A DNA stretch of 64,000 bases from Acidobacteriota bacterium (GTDB taxonomy: Bacteria; Acidobacteriota; Vicinamibacteria; Vicinamibacterales; UBA8438): NCBI GenBank assembly GCA_026708265.1, contig JAPOVI010000021.1:21363-85362 (forward strand), read 5' to 3'. A program made the position numbers and the translations under genes. The notes below the pieces were generated by a model that worked only from the letters and a program-made list of their open reading frames with translations, was not told where the DNA came from and made no database searches. Numbering within the stretch: position 1 is the first letter of the stretch; each line of letters begins with the position of its first letter. Shown piece by piece: positions 28,801-37,085 of the stretch.

Positions 28801-30441
28801 TCAGGGTGCCGCGAGCGCGGTGAACGCCGCCTCCAACGCCGACTCGGCCTCCTGCAGCGCGCCGCGCGCCCCGTCCAGCCAGCGTCGGCCGGAGTCCAGC
28901 CGCTGCCGCCCTTCCCGCAGCATCCTGCGCGTCTCCGCCGGCTGCGGCCCGCCGAGGCCCCGTCGCGCCGCCACCATCCGCTCGGGATCGAGGGCCTCGC
29001 GGATCCGGTCGACGCTCACGGGCAGCGGCTCGCCGTAGGTCTCCTCGTAGACGTGCAGCAGCTCCTCGCCGGTGAGCTCCTTGGGGCGTTTGCCGTGCGC
29101 TCGGCCGTACTCGGTCAGCTCCGACGCATAGTGGTGGCCTTCGCGGAACGGCACCTCGGCGTGCCGGAGCAGGGTGTCGGCCACCTCCGTCATGGTGGCG
29201 TAGTCCGCGTCCACCTCGGCCAGGGACCGCGCGGGATCGACGACGAGGCCGGCCACGACGTCCGCGTAGAGGGCATACATGCGCCGCGCCTTCTCCGCGG
29301 TCTCCAGCACCTGGTCCGCGCCGCGGTAGTCGATCATCCCGGTCGACGTGTTGTGCGCGGTGAGGAAGACCGTCTGCGCGTCGCCGAGCACCGTGCTCGC
29401 CACCTGGCGCAGCCGCTCGAGGGCGATCGGGTTCCGCTTCTGCGGCATGATGCTGCTGATGCCGGTCAGCGAGCGGTCGAGCAGCAGCCACGGCGCGGGG
29501 TCGTGGTACTGCACCTGCACGTCCTCGCTGAACTGCCCGACGCCGATGGCGGAGATGGCGAGGGCCGAGGCGAGTTCCGTCTTGGAATCGACCGACGACA
29601 CGTGGTTGGCGTCGTAGGAGTTCTCGAGGACGCCGCCGAAGCCGAGCAGCGCGGCCAACCGCTCCCGGTCGATGGGAAAGCCCGACGTGCCGAGCGCCGC
29701 CGCTCCGAGCGGGCTCCGGTTCACCCGGGCGTAGGCCTGCTCGAGCCGCTGCGCGTCGCGCTCGAGGGCCGCCGCGAACGCCAGCAGGTAGTGAGCCAGC
29801 GAGGTCGGCTGCGCCTGCACGCCGTGCGTGTAGCCCGGGATGATCGTCCCCGTGTGCCGTTCCGCAAGCGCCAGGAGCGCGCCGCGCGGCGCGAGAAGCG
29901 ATTCGTACGTGTCGAGCAGGGCCGCCCGCAGCACCAGCCGCCGCGACGTCGAGCCGATGTCCTGCCGGCTGCGGCCGGTGTGCAGCCGCGACGCCCCGCG
30001 GCCGACCACCTCCACCAGGCGCTCCTCGAAGACGAGGTAGTCGGACGAGCGCCGGGAGCCCGGCTCGGTCTGCTCCCCGAGGACCTGCGCGATGCCCGCT
30101 GCGATCGTCGCCGCGAGCGGCGCCGGCACGAGGCCGGCCTCCGCGAGCATGACGATCGACGCCTTGTTAATCTGTCCCAGCCGGTCGAAGTCGTCGCGCT
30201 CACCCTGCGCCGCCGCGCCGGCCGGGAAGAGTGCGAGCGCCAGCATCAGCAGGATGCAGCCCGCGGCGGGAACGAAGGGTCCTGACGAACCTGCCCGCCG
30301 GGATGGAACGCGGGTTCCGCCGGCACCGGGAAGGAGCGCCGACACGAGTCGAACGAACGGCGGGCCAACACCGGTGTGCGTCCGCGTGGGGCGGTCGGTG
30401 CTCGCAGACGAAGTGGTCGCGCGCCTCTCGAGTGCTCTCAT
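28801..30441 (-). CDS. Argininosuccinate lyase-like member of the fumarase/aspartase superfamily with apparent signal peptide
   Basis: HTGRSRQD, GYTHGVQAQP and ISSIMPQKRNP signatures; N-terminal hydrophobic segment AAGCILLMLALALFPAGAAAQG. Confidence 0.85.
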   Translation of the reverse strand: MRALERRATTSSASTDRPTRTHTGVGPPFVRLVSALLPGAGGTRVPSRRAGSSGPFVPAAGCILLMLALALFPAGAAAQGERDDFDRLGQINKASIVMLAEAGLVPAPLAATIAAGIAQVLGEQTEPGSRRSSDYLVFEERLVEVVGRGASRLHTGRSRQDIGSTSRRLVLRAALLDTYESLLAPRGALLALAERHTGTIIPGYTHGVQAQPTSLAHYLLAFAAALERDAQRLEQAYARVNRSPLGAAALGTSGFPIDRERLAALLGFGGVLENSYDANHVSSVDSKTELASALAISAIGVGQFSEDVQVQYHDPAPWLLLDRSLTGISSIMPQKRNPIALERLRQVASTVLGDAQTVFLTAHNTSTGMIDYRGADQVLETAEKARRMYALYADVVAGLVVDPARSLAEVDADYATMTEVADTLLRHAEVPFREGHHYASELTEYGRAHGKRPKELTGEELLHVYEETYGEPLPVSVDRIREALDPERMVAARRGLGGPQPAETRRMLREGRQRLDSGRRWLDGARGALQEAESALEAAFTALAAP

Positions 30442-30607
30442 CGGGTCCCTTCCTCCTCCGGATCGTACGGCGCTCCCGAGAGCGTACCACCGCCGCCCGC
30501 GGGACGCCGGCCCCGACCGCCGCGGCGACCCCGGTTGCTCCCTCCCATGGACGAGCGACAGGGCGCGCCGCAAGTAGGATAGGCCGCGGAGTGGTCGATG
30601 GAGCCCG

Positions 30608-31888
30608 ATGGAGCCTGAACTCCTTGCATCGTTCGCAGTCGCGCTCCTCGCGTTCGGAGTCGTGTCGCGGAGACTGGAGCGCGGCTTCCTCACGCCCCCG
30701 ATGGTCTTCGTGTCGCTCGGAATCGCGATGGGGCAGCTCGGGTGGCTCGGCTCTGCAAGCGGCCTGCTGCACGCTCTGGCGGAGCTGACGCTGGCGCTGG
30801 TCCTCTTCACGGACGCGGCGCGCATCGACTTCGCGCACCTGCGTCACGAGGCGAGTCTGCCGGCCCGGTTGCTGGGCATCGGCCTCCCGCTGACGGTCGC
30901 GGCGGGCGCGGTCGCGGCGTGGGTCACCGCGCCGGAGCTGGGGCTCTGGGGCGCCGTCCTGCTGGGAGCGATCCTGGCTCCCACGGATGCGGCGCTGGGA
31001 CAGGCGGTGGTCAGCGAGACGCGCGTCCCGGTCCGGGTCCGGCAGAGCCTGAACGTCGAGAGCGGACTGAACGACGGGATCGTGCTGCCCATCGTGCTCG
31101 TGGCGGCCTCCTTCGCGGGCGCCGCGGTGGAGGGCGGCGGGGCGTTCGGTTGGCTGCCCTTCGCCGCCGCGCAACTGACGCTGGGCCCCCTGGCGGGTGT
31201 GGCGGTGGGCTACCTGGGAGGACGCGCCGTCACGAGGGCGGTGCGCGCGGACTGGATGAGCGAGCCGTTCCAGCGCCTGTCCGTGCTCGGTCTCGCGGGC
31301 CTGGCGTTCGCCTTCGCCGAACTCCTGGGGGGCAATGGCTTCCTCGGTGCGTTCGTCGCGGGTCTCACCGTCGGGCGCACGGCGCGTCCGGTATGCGCGC
31401 GTGCATGCGAGTTCGGCGAGGCGGAGGGGCAACTCCTCACCCTGGTCGTATTCGTCATCGTCGGGGGGATCATGGTGCCGGGGGCGGTCGCCCACTGGGA
31501 CTACCGCACGTGGTTGTACGCCGGCCTGAGCCTCACCCTGGTGCGCATGGCGCCGGTCGCGTTCAGTCTGGCCGGCATGGGACTCAGGCCCGCGACGCTG
31601 GCGTTCGTCGGCTGGTTCGGCCCGCGCGGCCTCGCCTCGATTCTGTACGTGCGGATCGTCGCCGGCGGCGGCCTGGCCGCCTCCGATCTCGTGGAATCGA
31701 CCGTGACCCTCACCGTGCTGCTCAGCGTCTTCCTGCACGGCGTCACCGCCTACCCGCTGTCGCGCCGCTACTGGGAGCTGCTCGCGGTGGCGCGCGACCG
31801 CTACGGGGAGGAGCACCGGCCGGTGCCCGAGCTCCCCGTGCGCATCCGTCACGCCGCCGGCGTCCGCGGCTCCCGCTCGTCGTCGTGA
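30608..31888 (+). CDS. CPA1-type cation:proton antiporter
   Basis: FTDAARIDFAHLR; LGAILAPTDAALGQAVV; SGLNDGIVLPIVL; FGPRGLASILYV; multiple TM segments. Confidence 0.9.
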   Translation: MEPELLASFAVALLAFGVVSRRLERGFLTPPMVFVSLGIAMGQLGWLGSASGLLHALAELTLALVLFTDAARIDFAHLRHEASLPARLLGIGLPLTVAAGAVAAWVTAPELGLWGAVLLGAILAPTDAALGQAVVSETRVPVRVRQSLNVESGLNDGIVLPIVLVAASFAGAAVEGGGAFGWLPFAAAQLTLGPLAGVAVGYLGGRAVTRAVRADWMSEPFQRLSVLGLAGLAFAFAELLGGNGFLGAFVAGLTVGRTARPVCARACEFGEAEGQLLTLVVFVIVGGIMVPGAVAHWDYRTWLYAGLSLTLVRMAPVAFSLAGMGLRPATLAFVGWFGPRGLASILYVRIVAGGGLAASDLVESTVTLTVLLSVFLHGVTAYPLSRRYWELLAVARDRYGEEHRPVPELPVRIRHAAGVRGSRSSS

Positions 31889-32379
31889 CGGCGGCGCGTG
31901 AGAAGGTAGAACGCGGTGCCGTCGTCCGTCGTCCGCTCGAGCCGGAAGCCGAGTCGTTCGAGCACCGCGCCGGACGCCGTGTTCGGAACGTCGATGGCGG
32001 CCCGGATCTCCGTCCAGCCCAGGGTCTCGAAGGCGAACCGGCAGGCGGCAGCCGCGGCCTCGGTGGCCAGGCCCCGGCCCCAGTGGTCGGGCAGCAGCCC
32101 GTACAGCAGTTGCAGCTCGGGCGGCTCGAAGAACTCGCGGAAGCCGACGAAGCCGACGACCGGCGGGTCGCCGAGTCGCCGGACGGCCCAGAGTCCGGCG
32201 CCGCCGCTCCCGAAGCGCTGCTCGCTCGCCCGGATCTCGGCCGTCACCCAGTCGGCGGACACCGACTGGCCGTCGAGCAGGTAGCGGCGGACGTCGGCAT
32301 CGCGGAAGACGTGCAGCAGGGCGGCGCGATCGGACAAGCCGATCGGGGCCAGGTCCAGTCGCGCCGTGCTGCATCTCAT
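31849..32379 (-). CDS. GNAT family N-acetyltransferase (RimJ-like)
   Basis: STARLDLAPIGLSDRAALLHVFRDADVRRYL; YGLLPDHWGRGLATEAAAAACRFAFETLGWTEIRAAIDVPNTASGAVLERLGFR. Confidence 0.88.
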   Translation of the reverse strand: MRCSTARLDLAPIGLSDRAALLHVFRDADVRRYLLDGQSVSADWVTAEIRASEQRFGSGGAGLWAVRRLGDPPVVGFVGFREFFEPPELQLLYGLLPDHWGRGLATEAAAAACRFAFETLGWTEIRAAIDVPNTASGAVLERLGFRLERTTDDGTAFYLLTRRRHDDEREPRTPAA

Positions 32380-32607
32380 GGGCGCCCCCCCGAGAGGAGG
32401 CGCATTGTAGTCCGCGTTGCCCGCGCCGGGTCGACGTGCGAGTGCGGGCCGCGGCCATGGCAGGGTCGACGGCCGGAGTGGCGGCCGGCTCCCGACGCAC
32501 GCGCCAGCGCCTCCAACGGTCGAAACCGGGTCGTCGATGGGGGCGCGGTACAATCGGCAGGAGGCGGGAGAGAAACGACAAAGACAGAGAAAGAGGAGAA
32601 GACCTGG

Positions 32608-33315
32608 ATGCTTGGAAGAACGATATGCGGAGTTGCCGCGCTGGCGATGGGGACCGCTCTCGCCGTGCCCGCCGGCGAGGCCGTTGCCCAGGACCGCGCG
32701 CCCGACAACGACTACTGGTGGCCCGACCGGCTGAACCTCGATCCGCTGCGCCAGACGTCCGCGGAATCGAATCCCCTCGGTGACGACTTCGACTACCGGG
32801 AGGCATTCGAGAGCCTGGACCTCGAGGCGCGGAAGGCCGAGCTCACCGAGCTGATAACGGATTCGCAGGACTGGTGGCTCGGCGCGGATCGACGCGACAA
32901 GGACGGAGCGCTCAGGAAGCCGTTCGGCGCCACGCAGATGGGCCTCATCTACGTGAACCCGCAGGGCCCCGGCGGCAACTCCGATCCGCAGGCCGCCGCG
33001 CACGCCATCCGCGAGGCCTTCGGCCGCATGGCGATGAACGACGAGGAGACGGCGGCGCTCATCGCCGGTGGCCATACCTTTGGCAAGGCGCACGGCGTAG
33101 CGGCCTCGTCGCAGTACGTCGGTGTCGAGCCCGAAGGCGGCGGCGCCAACGGCGCGCGCATTCGCCTCGCGCCGCAGCGGGAATGGCTCGCCAACGACCC
33201 CGGGGAGCTGGCCGGCGTGCTGGAGACCCTGGCCGGTATCCAGGACGACTTCGTGCACGACTTCGTCGCCGCCTGGACGAAGGTGATGACCCTGGACCGC
33301 TTCGATCTGGAGTAG
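32608..33315 (+). CDS. Contracted catalase-peroxidase (KatG)-like exported protein, 235 aa; possible degenerate gene
   Basis: Signal peptide; four collinear KatG-like blocks: DYWWPDRLNLDPLRQ...DDFDYREAFESLDLEARKAELTELITDSQDWW / QMGLIYVNPQGPGGNSDP...FGRMAMNDEETAALIAGGHTFGKAHG / GGANGARIRLAPQREWLANDP / [32 protein letters not shown]. Confidence 0.8.
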   Translation: MLGRTICGVAALAMGTALAVPAGEAVAQDRAPDNDYWWPDRLNLDPLRQTSAESNPLGDDFDYREAFESLDLEARKAELTELITDSQDWWLGADRRDKDGALRKPFGATQMGLIYVNPQGPGGNSDPQAAAHAIREAFGRMAMNDEETAALIAGGHTFGKAHGVAASSQYVGVEPEGGGANGARIRLAPQREWLANDPGELAGVLETLAGIQDDFVHDFVAAWTKVMTLDRFDLE

Positions 33316-33423
33316 CGGGAGCGGGCGCGAGAGGAGTGTCTCTTGAGGGCCGCGGCCCGGAGCTCAGCCCGAGCGCCGGGTCGCGGCCGTCGCCCTCGCC
33401 ACGCGAGTGCCTCACTAGTCGCC

Positions 33424-34125
33424 ATGACAGTCGCGGTCATCGACGAGCTCTTCGTTCGGGTCCGGTCCACTGCCTTCTTCCTGCGCTTCACCCTGTTCAC
33501 GAGGATCCTGCTGGCCGCCGGATTCATCCCTACGGGTTTGGTCAAGCTGCTCGGGCAACGGTTCACGACCCTGCCGGATACGACTCCGATCGGGGCGTTC
33601 TTCGAGTCGATGTACCAGACCGGACTGTTCTGGAACTTCATCGGAGCGGTGCAGGTGGTCGCCGGCGTGCTCCTGCTCACGCGGCGCCACGCGCACCTGG
33701 GGGCCCTGCTGTTCCTTCCCGTCATTGCGTCCATCAACGCCATCAACCTCGCGCTGGGCTTCGGCCTGAGTACCATCATCACTAGCCTCATGCTGCTGGC
33801 GGCGTCGTACCTGTGCTGCTGGGACTACGACCGCTTCCGGAGCCTCTTCACGACCGGGCCGTTCGAGCCGCGCCACAGAATCCCGACCCAGACGCTCGAC
33901 AGATGGGAGCGCTTGGGATTCATCCTCTTCGCCATCTCCCTCCTGGCGTTCTTCGGCTCGACCCGCGATCTCGTTCCCGGGCCCGTGTCGAGACTCGCGG
34001 TTCCCACCGGCGTGGCCGCGGGTGTGTTCACCCTGTTGCGCTTCAGCGTGGTCGGCCGGCGGCGTGGGCGGGAGCACCCGGCATCATCGCCCGGCACCAG
34101 GGCCGCCGGAAGGCCAGGGCGATGA
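33424..34125 (+). CDS. DoxX-like membrane protein
   Basis: FLRFTLFTRILLAAGFIPTGLVKLLGQRFT...FWNFIGAVQVVAGVLLL; four or more TM helices. Confidence 0.7.
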   Translation: MTVAVIDELFVRVRSTAFFLRFTLFTRILLAAGFIPTGLVKLLGQRFTTLPDTTPIGAFFESMYQTGLFWNFIGAVQVVAGVLLLTRRHAHLGALLFLPVIASINAINLALGFGLSTIITSLMLLAASYLCCWDYDRFRSLFTTGPFEPRHRIPTQTLDRWERLGFILFAISLLAFFGSTRDLVPGPVSRLAVPTGVAAGVFTLLRFSVVGRRRGREHPASSPGTRAAGRPGR

Positions 34126-34562
34126 CGGCTGAGACGCGGCCCCCTATGGCTGAGCCGCAGCACCGGGAGACACTGCGACAACCCGAAGCGTTTCCGGATA
34201 CGGAAGCGTCCCCGGACGAAACGCGACGGTTGAGCCGCGGGAGAGGCGCCGAGGAAACGGGCCGCAACAGCATCACGGTGAAGATGCGGCTCGCGGGTAG
34301 TTGCGCAGGCTGGCCGAGACGCCCGAAGAGCAGCGAGTTCTACGACGCGGTCCGCGCCGAGGCGCTCAACAGCCGACAGCGGGCCATCCTGTACGTCTTC
34401 GCCCAGGAAGCCGAGTGGTACGAGCTGATCGGCGCTTGGGCCGAGGGCGCCTACACGCTGCGCCAGTTGGTGGCGGCGCTTCACCGGGCGGGGCACTCGC
34501 ATTGCCGGGCGGCGCGCCGGCTGAACGGATGGGCGATGGTGCCGGCGGAAGAGGACGAATGA
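34122..34562 (+). CDS. Hypothetical protein
   Basis: ATG overlaps the DoxX-like stop (ATGA); 146 aa; no family recognised. Confidence 0.5.
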   Translation: MTAETRPPMAEPQHRETLRQPEAFPDTEASPDETRRLSRGRGAEETGRNSITVKMRLAGSCAGWPRRPKSSEFYDAVRAEALNSRQRAILYVFAQEAEWYELIGAWAEGAYTLRQLVAALHRAGHSHCRAARRLNGWAMVPAEEDE

Positions 34563-34993
34563 ACACGCCGACACTGTCACTGCCGCGGCCGGCTGGGGAG
34601 CTATGGCGAAGAATCGGGGCAACGGTGCGCGAGGAAGTCAGGAGCATCACCGGGTCGTTCGACGACGGGGAAGGGAAGCTCGACAACGCGCTGTATACGG
34701 CGTGCTGCATCCGGACGCGCGATGGCGCTATTGAGGTGACGACGGCCACCAGAGCGCAAAGCGAGAAGACGAGGCGCATCGAGACCGCGAATGCAGAGCA
34801 CGACTTCGAAGCGGCAGGGCTGAACGCCTACCTGCGCGCGAAGGGACCGGGGGCCGAGGCGTTGCTCGATTACGCCCGCGAAACGTGCGCGCGGTACCAG
34901 GACAGGCTCGTGTTCGAGGCGGATGCGGGCGGAGTGAAGGCGTGGCAGACCGCGAAGGCGTCGATGAACGTGGCAACGGCGAATCCGAGATGA
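34559..34993 (+). CDS. Hypothetical protein
   Basis: ATG overlaps the preceding stop (ATGA); 144 aa; no family recognised. Confidence 0.5.
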   Translation: MNTPTLSLPRPAGELWRRIGATVREEVRSITGSFDDGEGKLDNALYTACCIRTRDGAIEVTTATRAQSEKTRRIETANAEHDFEAAGLNAYLRAKGPGAEALLDYARETCARYQDRLVFEADAGGVKAWQTAKASMNVATANPR

Positions 34994-34995
34994 GC

Positions 34996-35487
34996 TCAGC
35001 TTGACCTCCGGGTCGCGGCCCGCGGCGCCGTGGCAGGGGCGGCCTTCGTGAACAGGGCCGTCTCGGCGCCCGTGTCAGCGTCCGTTGTCCGACCCGCGGC
35101 CCGCCAACCGCGCGCCTCGTAGAACCGGTTGGCAGCGGTGTTCGCGGCGAAGCTCTCCAGCCGGATGACCGTGTGCGCCCCGAAGAGGCGGTCCTCGGCG
35201 TCCGCCAGCAGCGCGCCCCCGATGCCGCGACCCTGCCGGGCGGGATGTACCATCAGCAGGTCGAGCAGGTCGCCGTCGGTGAAGCAGCAGGCAACCACCT
35301 CGCCGGCCTCCTCGGCCACGCGACACGACTCCCAGCGCGATGCGACGTACTTCCCGACGGCATCGTCCGCAAGCCAACGTTCGAGGGTGTCGGCGGGGAG
35401 GAACGCCGCGAAGCTCGCGCGGATCGCCGCGACCACGACCGCCGCGAGCGCCCCGCGGTCGCCGGCGCGCGCGGGCCTGATCGTCAT
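34996..35487 (-). CDS. GNAT family N-acetyltransferase
   Basis: MTIRPARAGDRGALAAVV; DLLMVHPARQGRGIGGALLADAEDRLFG; RLESFAANTAANRFYEARGWRAAG. Confidence 0.88.
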   Translation of the reverse strand: MTIRPARAGDRGALAAVVVAAIRASFAAFLPADTLERWLADDAVGKYVASRWESCRVAEEAGEVVACCFTDGDLLDLLMVHPARQGRGIGGALLADAEDRLFGAHTVIRLESFAANTAANRFYEARGWRAAGRTTDADTGAETALFTKAAPATAPRAATRRSS

Positions 35488-35528
35488 CGTCCCGGTGCAG
35501 CCGGATCGAGGTCCGGACGACCGGCCCG

Positions 35529-35939
35529 TCAGCCGGCGTCCGTTTGGTCCAACCGCACGATGTGGCGGGGCGGAAAGCCGGTCACGAGGAGGAACGCGAG
35601 GGGGCGCGAATGTTCGCCGTCGACCCGCGCGTACTCGTCGCCGGCCACGGGAACGGCCATGTAGTTCCGCGTCTCTCCGTCGCGCGTCACCCGCACGCGG
35701 GGATTCGCCAGGAGGCGACGGTGCCAGGCGCGAGGCCAGTGATTGACCGCCACGTAGAGCTCCCCGCCGCTGTTGAGCCCCTGCAGCACGCGGTCGACGG
35801 CGCCGCCGTCCTCGCCCACCGTGGTCAGCACCAGCGTGTCGGGCGTCTCGGGCTGGAAGATGCCGATCAGCGACTCGAAGGCCACGACGATCAGCACGTA
35901 GCTGACGAGCACGATGCCGGCGATCCGGATGGCTCTCAC
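35529..35939 (-). CDS. Deazaflavin (F420)-dependent nitroreductase/Ddn-like protein
   Basis: N-terminal TM anchor, then VLTTVGEDGGAVDRVLQGLNSGGELYVAVNHWPRAWHRRLLANPRVRVTRDGETRNYMAVPV, Ddn-like. Confidence 0.5.
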   Translation of the reverse strand: MRAIRIAGIVLVSYVLIVVAFESLIGIFQPETPDTLVLTTVGEDGGAVDRVLQGLNSGGELYVAVNHWPRAWHRRLLANPRVRVTRDGETRNYMAVPVAGDEYARVDGEHSRPLAFLLVTGFPPRHIVRLDQTDAG

Positions 35940-36031
35940 CGCAAACTCCCTTCGCGCGCTCCAGCCCTCGTTCCGGCCCCGGCTCCCCCGAGGCGGCCTG
36001 AAGCCGCATCCAGCATACGCGACGCTCCCCG

Positions 36032-36922
36032 CTACTGCACGTCGATCCGTATCCGGCAGTGGTCGCTGGTTCCGAATCCCAGGGCATCGTTCATGGCGTG
36101 CACGCGCACCCGGTCGTGGAACCCCCGGGAGGCGAATACGTAGTCGAGCTGGTAGCCGGTGACGACGTCGTGTTCGCGCATCCGGCGCAACTGCCCCTGG
36201 ACGACGTGCGTCGGCACGTTCCTGGTGTCCTTCGGCGTGCCCGGCAGAGGCGACTCCGTCCGTCTCTCGGCGTCCGGCCATTGCGGCCCCAGGAACTCGA
36301 GGCCCAAGACCTGCATCCGGTCGAAGACGGTCCGAGCGCGTACGGGATGCTCCCATCGGCTGTCGTCAGCCGCCCGATAGATCGTGTTGAGATCGCCCGC
36401 GGCGAGCAGGCGGTGCGACGATGGAGCCGAGTGGGAGATGAACGCCGAGATGTCGGAGATGATTCGGTGGGCGGAGCCATCCGTGTAGGCGTAGAGGTTG
36501 TGGCCTTCCGGCCGGGTCGGGGAGCGGTCGGCCTGCGGATGCGGGTACAGCCAGCGCGCGTACATCGAGAACACGAAGAACGGCTCGAGGGCCTGCTTCC
36601 CGCCCCCGAGCGGCGTGACGCGCGCGGCGGCGAGCGTGCGCGAATCGCTGACCGCGATCGTGTCCAGGGGCAGGACGTCACGCTCGGGAGCAACGGGGTG
36701 GAACACGTCGACCCGTACCCGGTCCGACAGCCGGACGATCGCGGGCCACATGCGCGACCGATTCCAGTTCCACGCCGTTTGTTCACCGAGAGTGCTCGCC
36801 ATGCACGCGGCCGCCCCCTTTCCCACTTCCTGCAGCAGGGCGACATCCACGTCGGGCATCTCGGCGAGCTCCAGGAACGCATCGCGGCTGCGGTTGATGT
36901 TCCAGCAGACGATCCTGACCAC
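36032..36922 (-). CDS. Endonuclease/exonuclease/phosphatase family protein
   Basis: VRIVCWNINRSRDAFLEL; VDVALLQEVG; LLAAGDLNTI; YQLDYVFASRGF; TSDHCRIRIDVQ. Confidence 0.88.
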   Translation of the reverse strand: MVRIVCWNINRSRDAFLELAEMPDVDVALLQEVGKGAAACMASTLGEQTAWNWNRSRMWPAIVRLSDRVRVDVFHPVAPERDVLPLDTIAVSDSRTLAAARVTPLGGGKQALEPFFVFSMYARWLYPHPQADRSPTRPEGHNLYAYTDGSAHRIISDISAFISHSAPSSHRLLAAGDLNTIYRAADDSRWEHPVRARTVFDRMQVLGLEFLGPQWPDAERRTESPLPGTPKDTRNVPTHVVQGQLRRMREHDVVTGYQLDYVFASRGFHDRVRVHAMNDALGFGTSDHCRIRIDVQ

Positions 36923-36960
36923 ATCCGGCCTCCCTCGCGGCGGGTCCCCGACGCAGCATC

Positions 36961-37001
36961 GCCCCGCCCGCCCCGCCCCGCCCCGCCCCGGCCCGGCCCG
37001 G
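36961..37001 (-). repeat. GCCCC/GCCC low-complexity tract, G-quadruplex-capable on the minus strand
   Basis: gccccgcccgccccgccccgccccgccccggcccggcccgg: eight G-runs of 3-4 on the minus strand, upstream of the GTG start at 36922. Confidence 0.7.
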
Positions 37002-37085
37002 CGCCTTGCGCCGAGTCGCGGCGAGCATCCGGCAGCGTTCGTGCCGGGAGGTGCGCTGCTGCTCTTCCGCGGCCCGGCGACGTTT

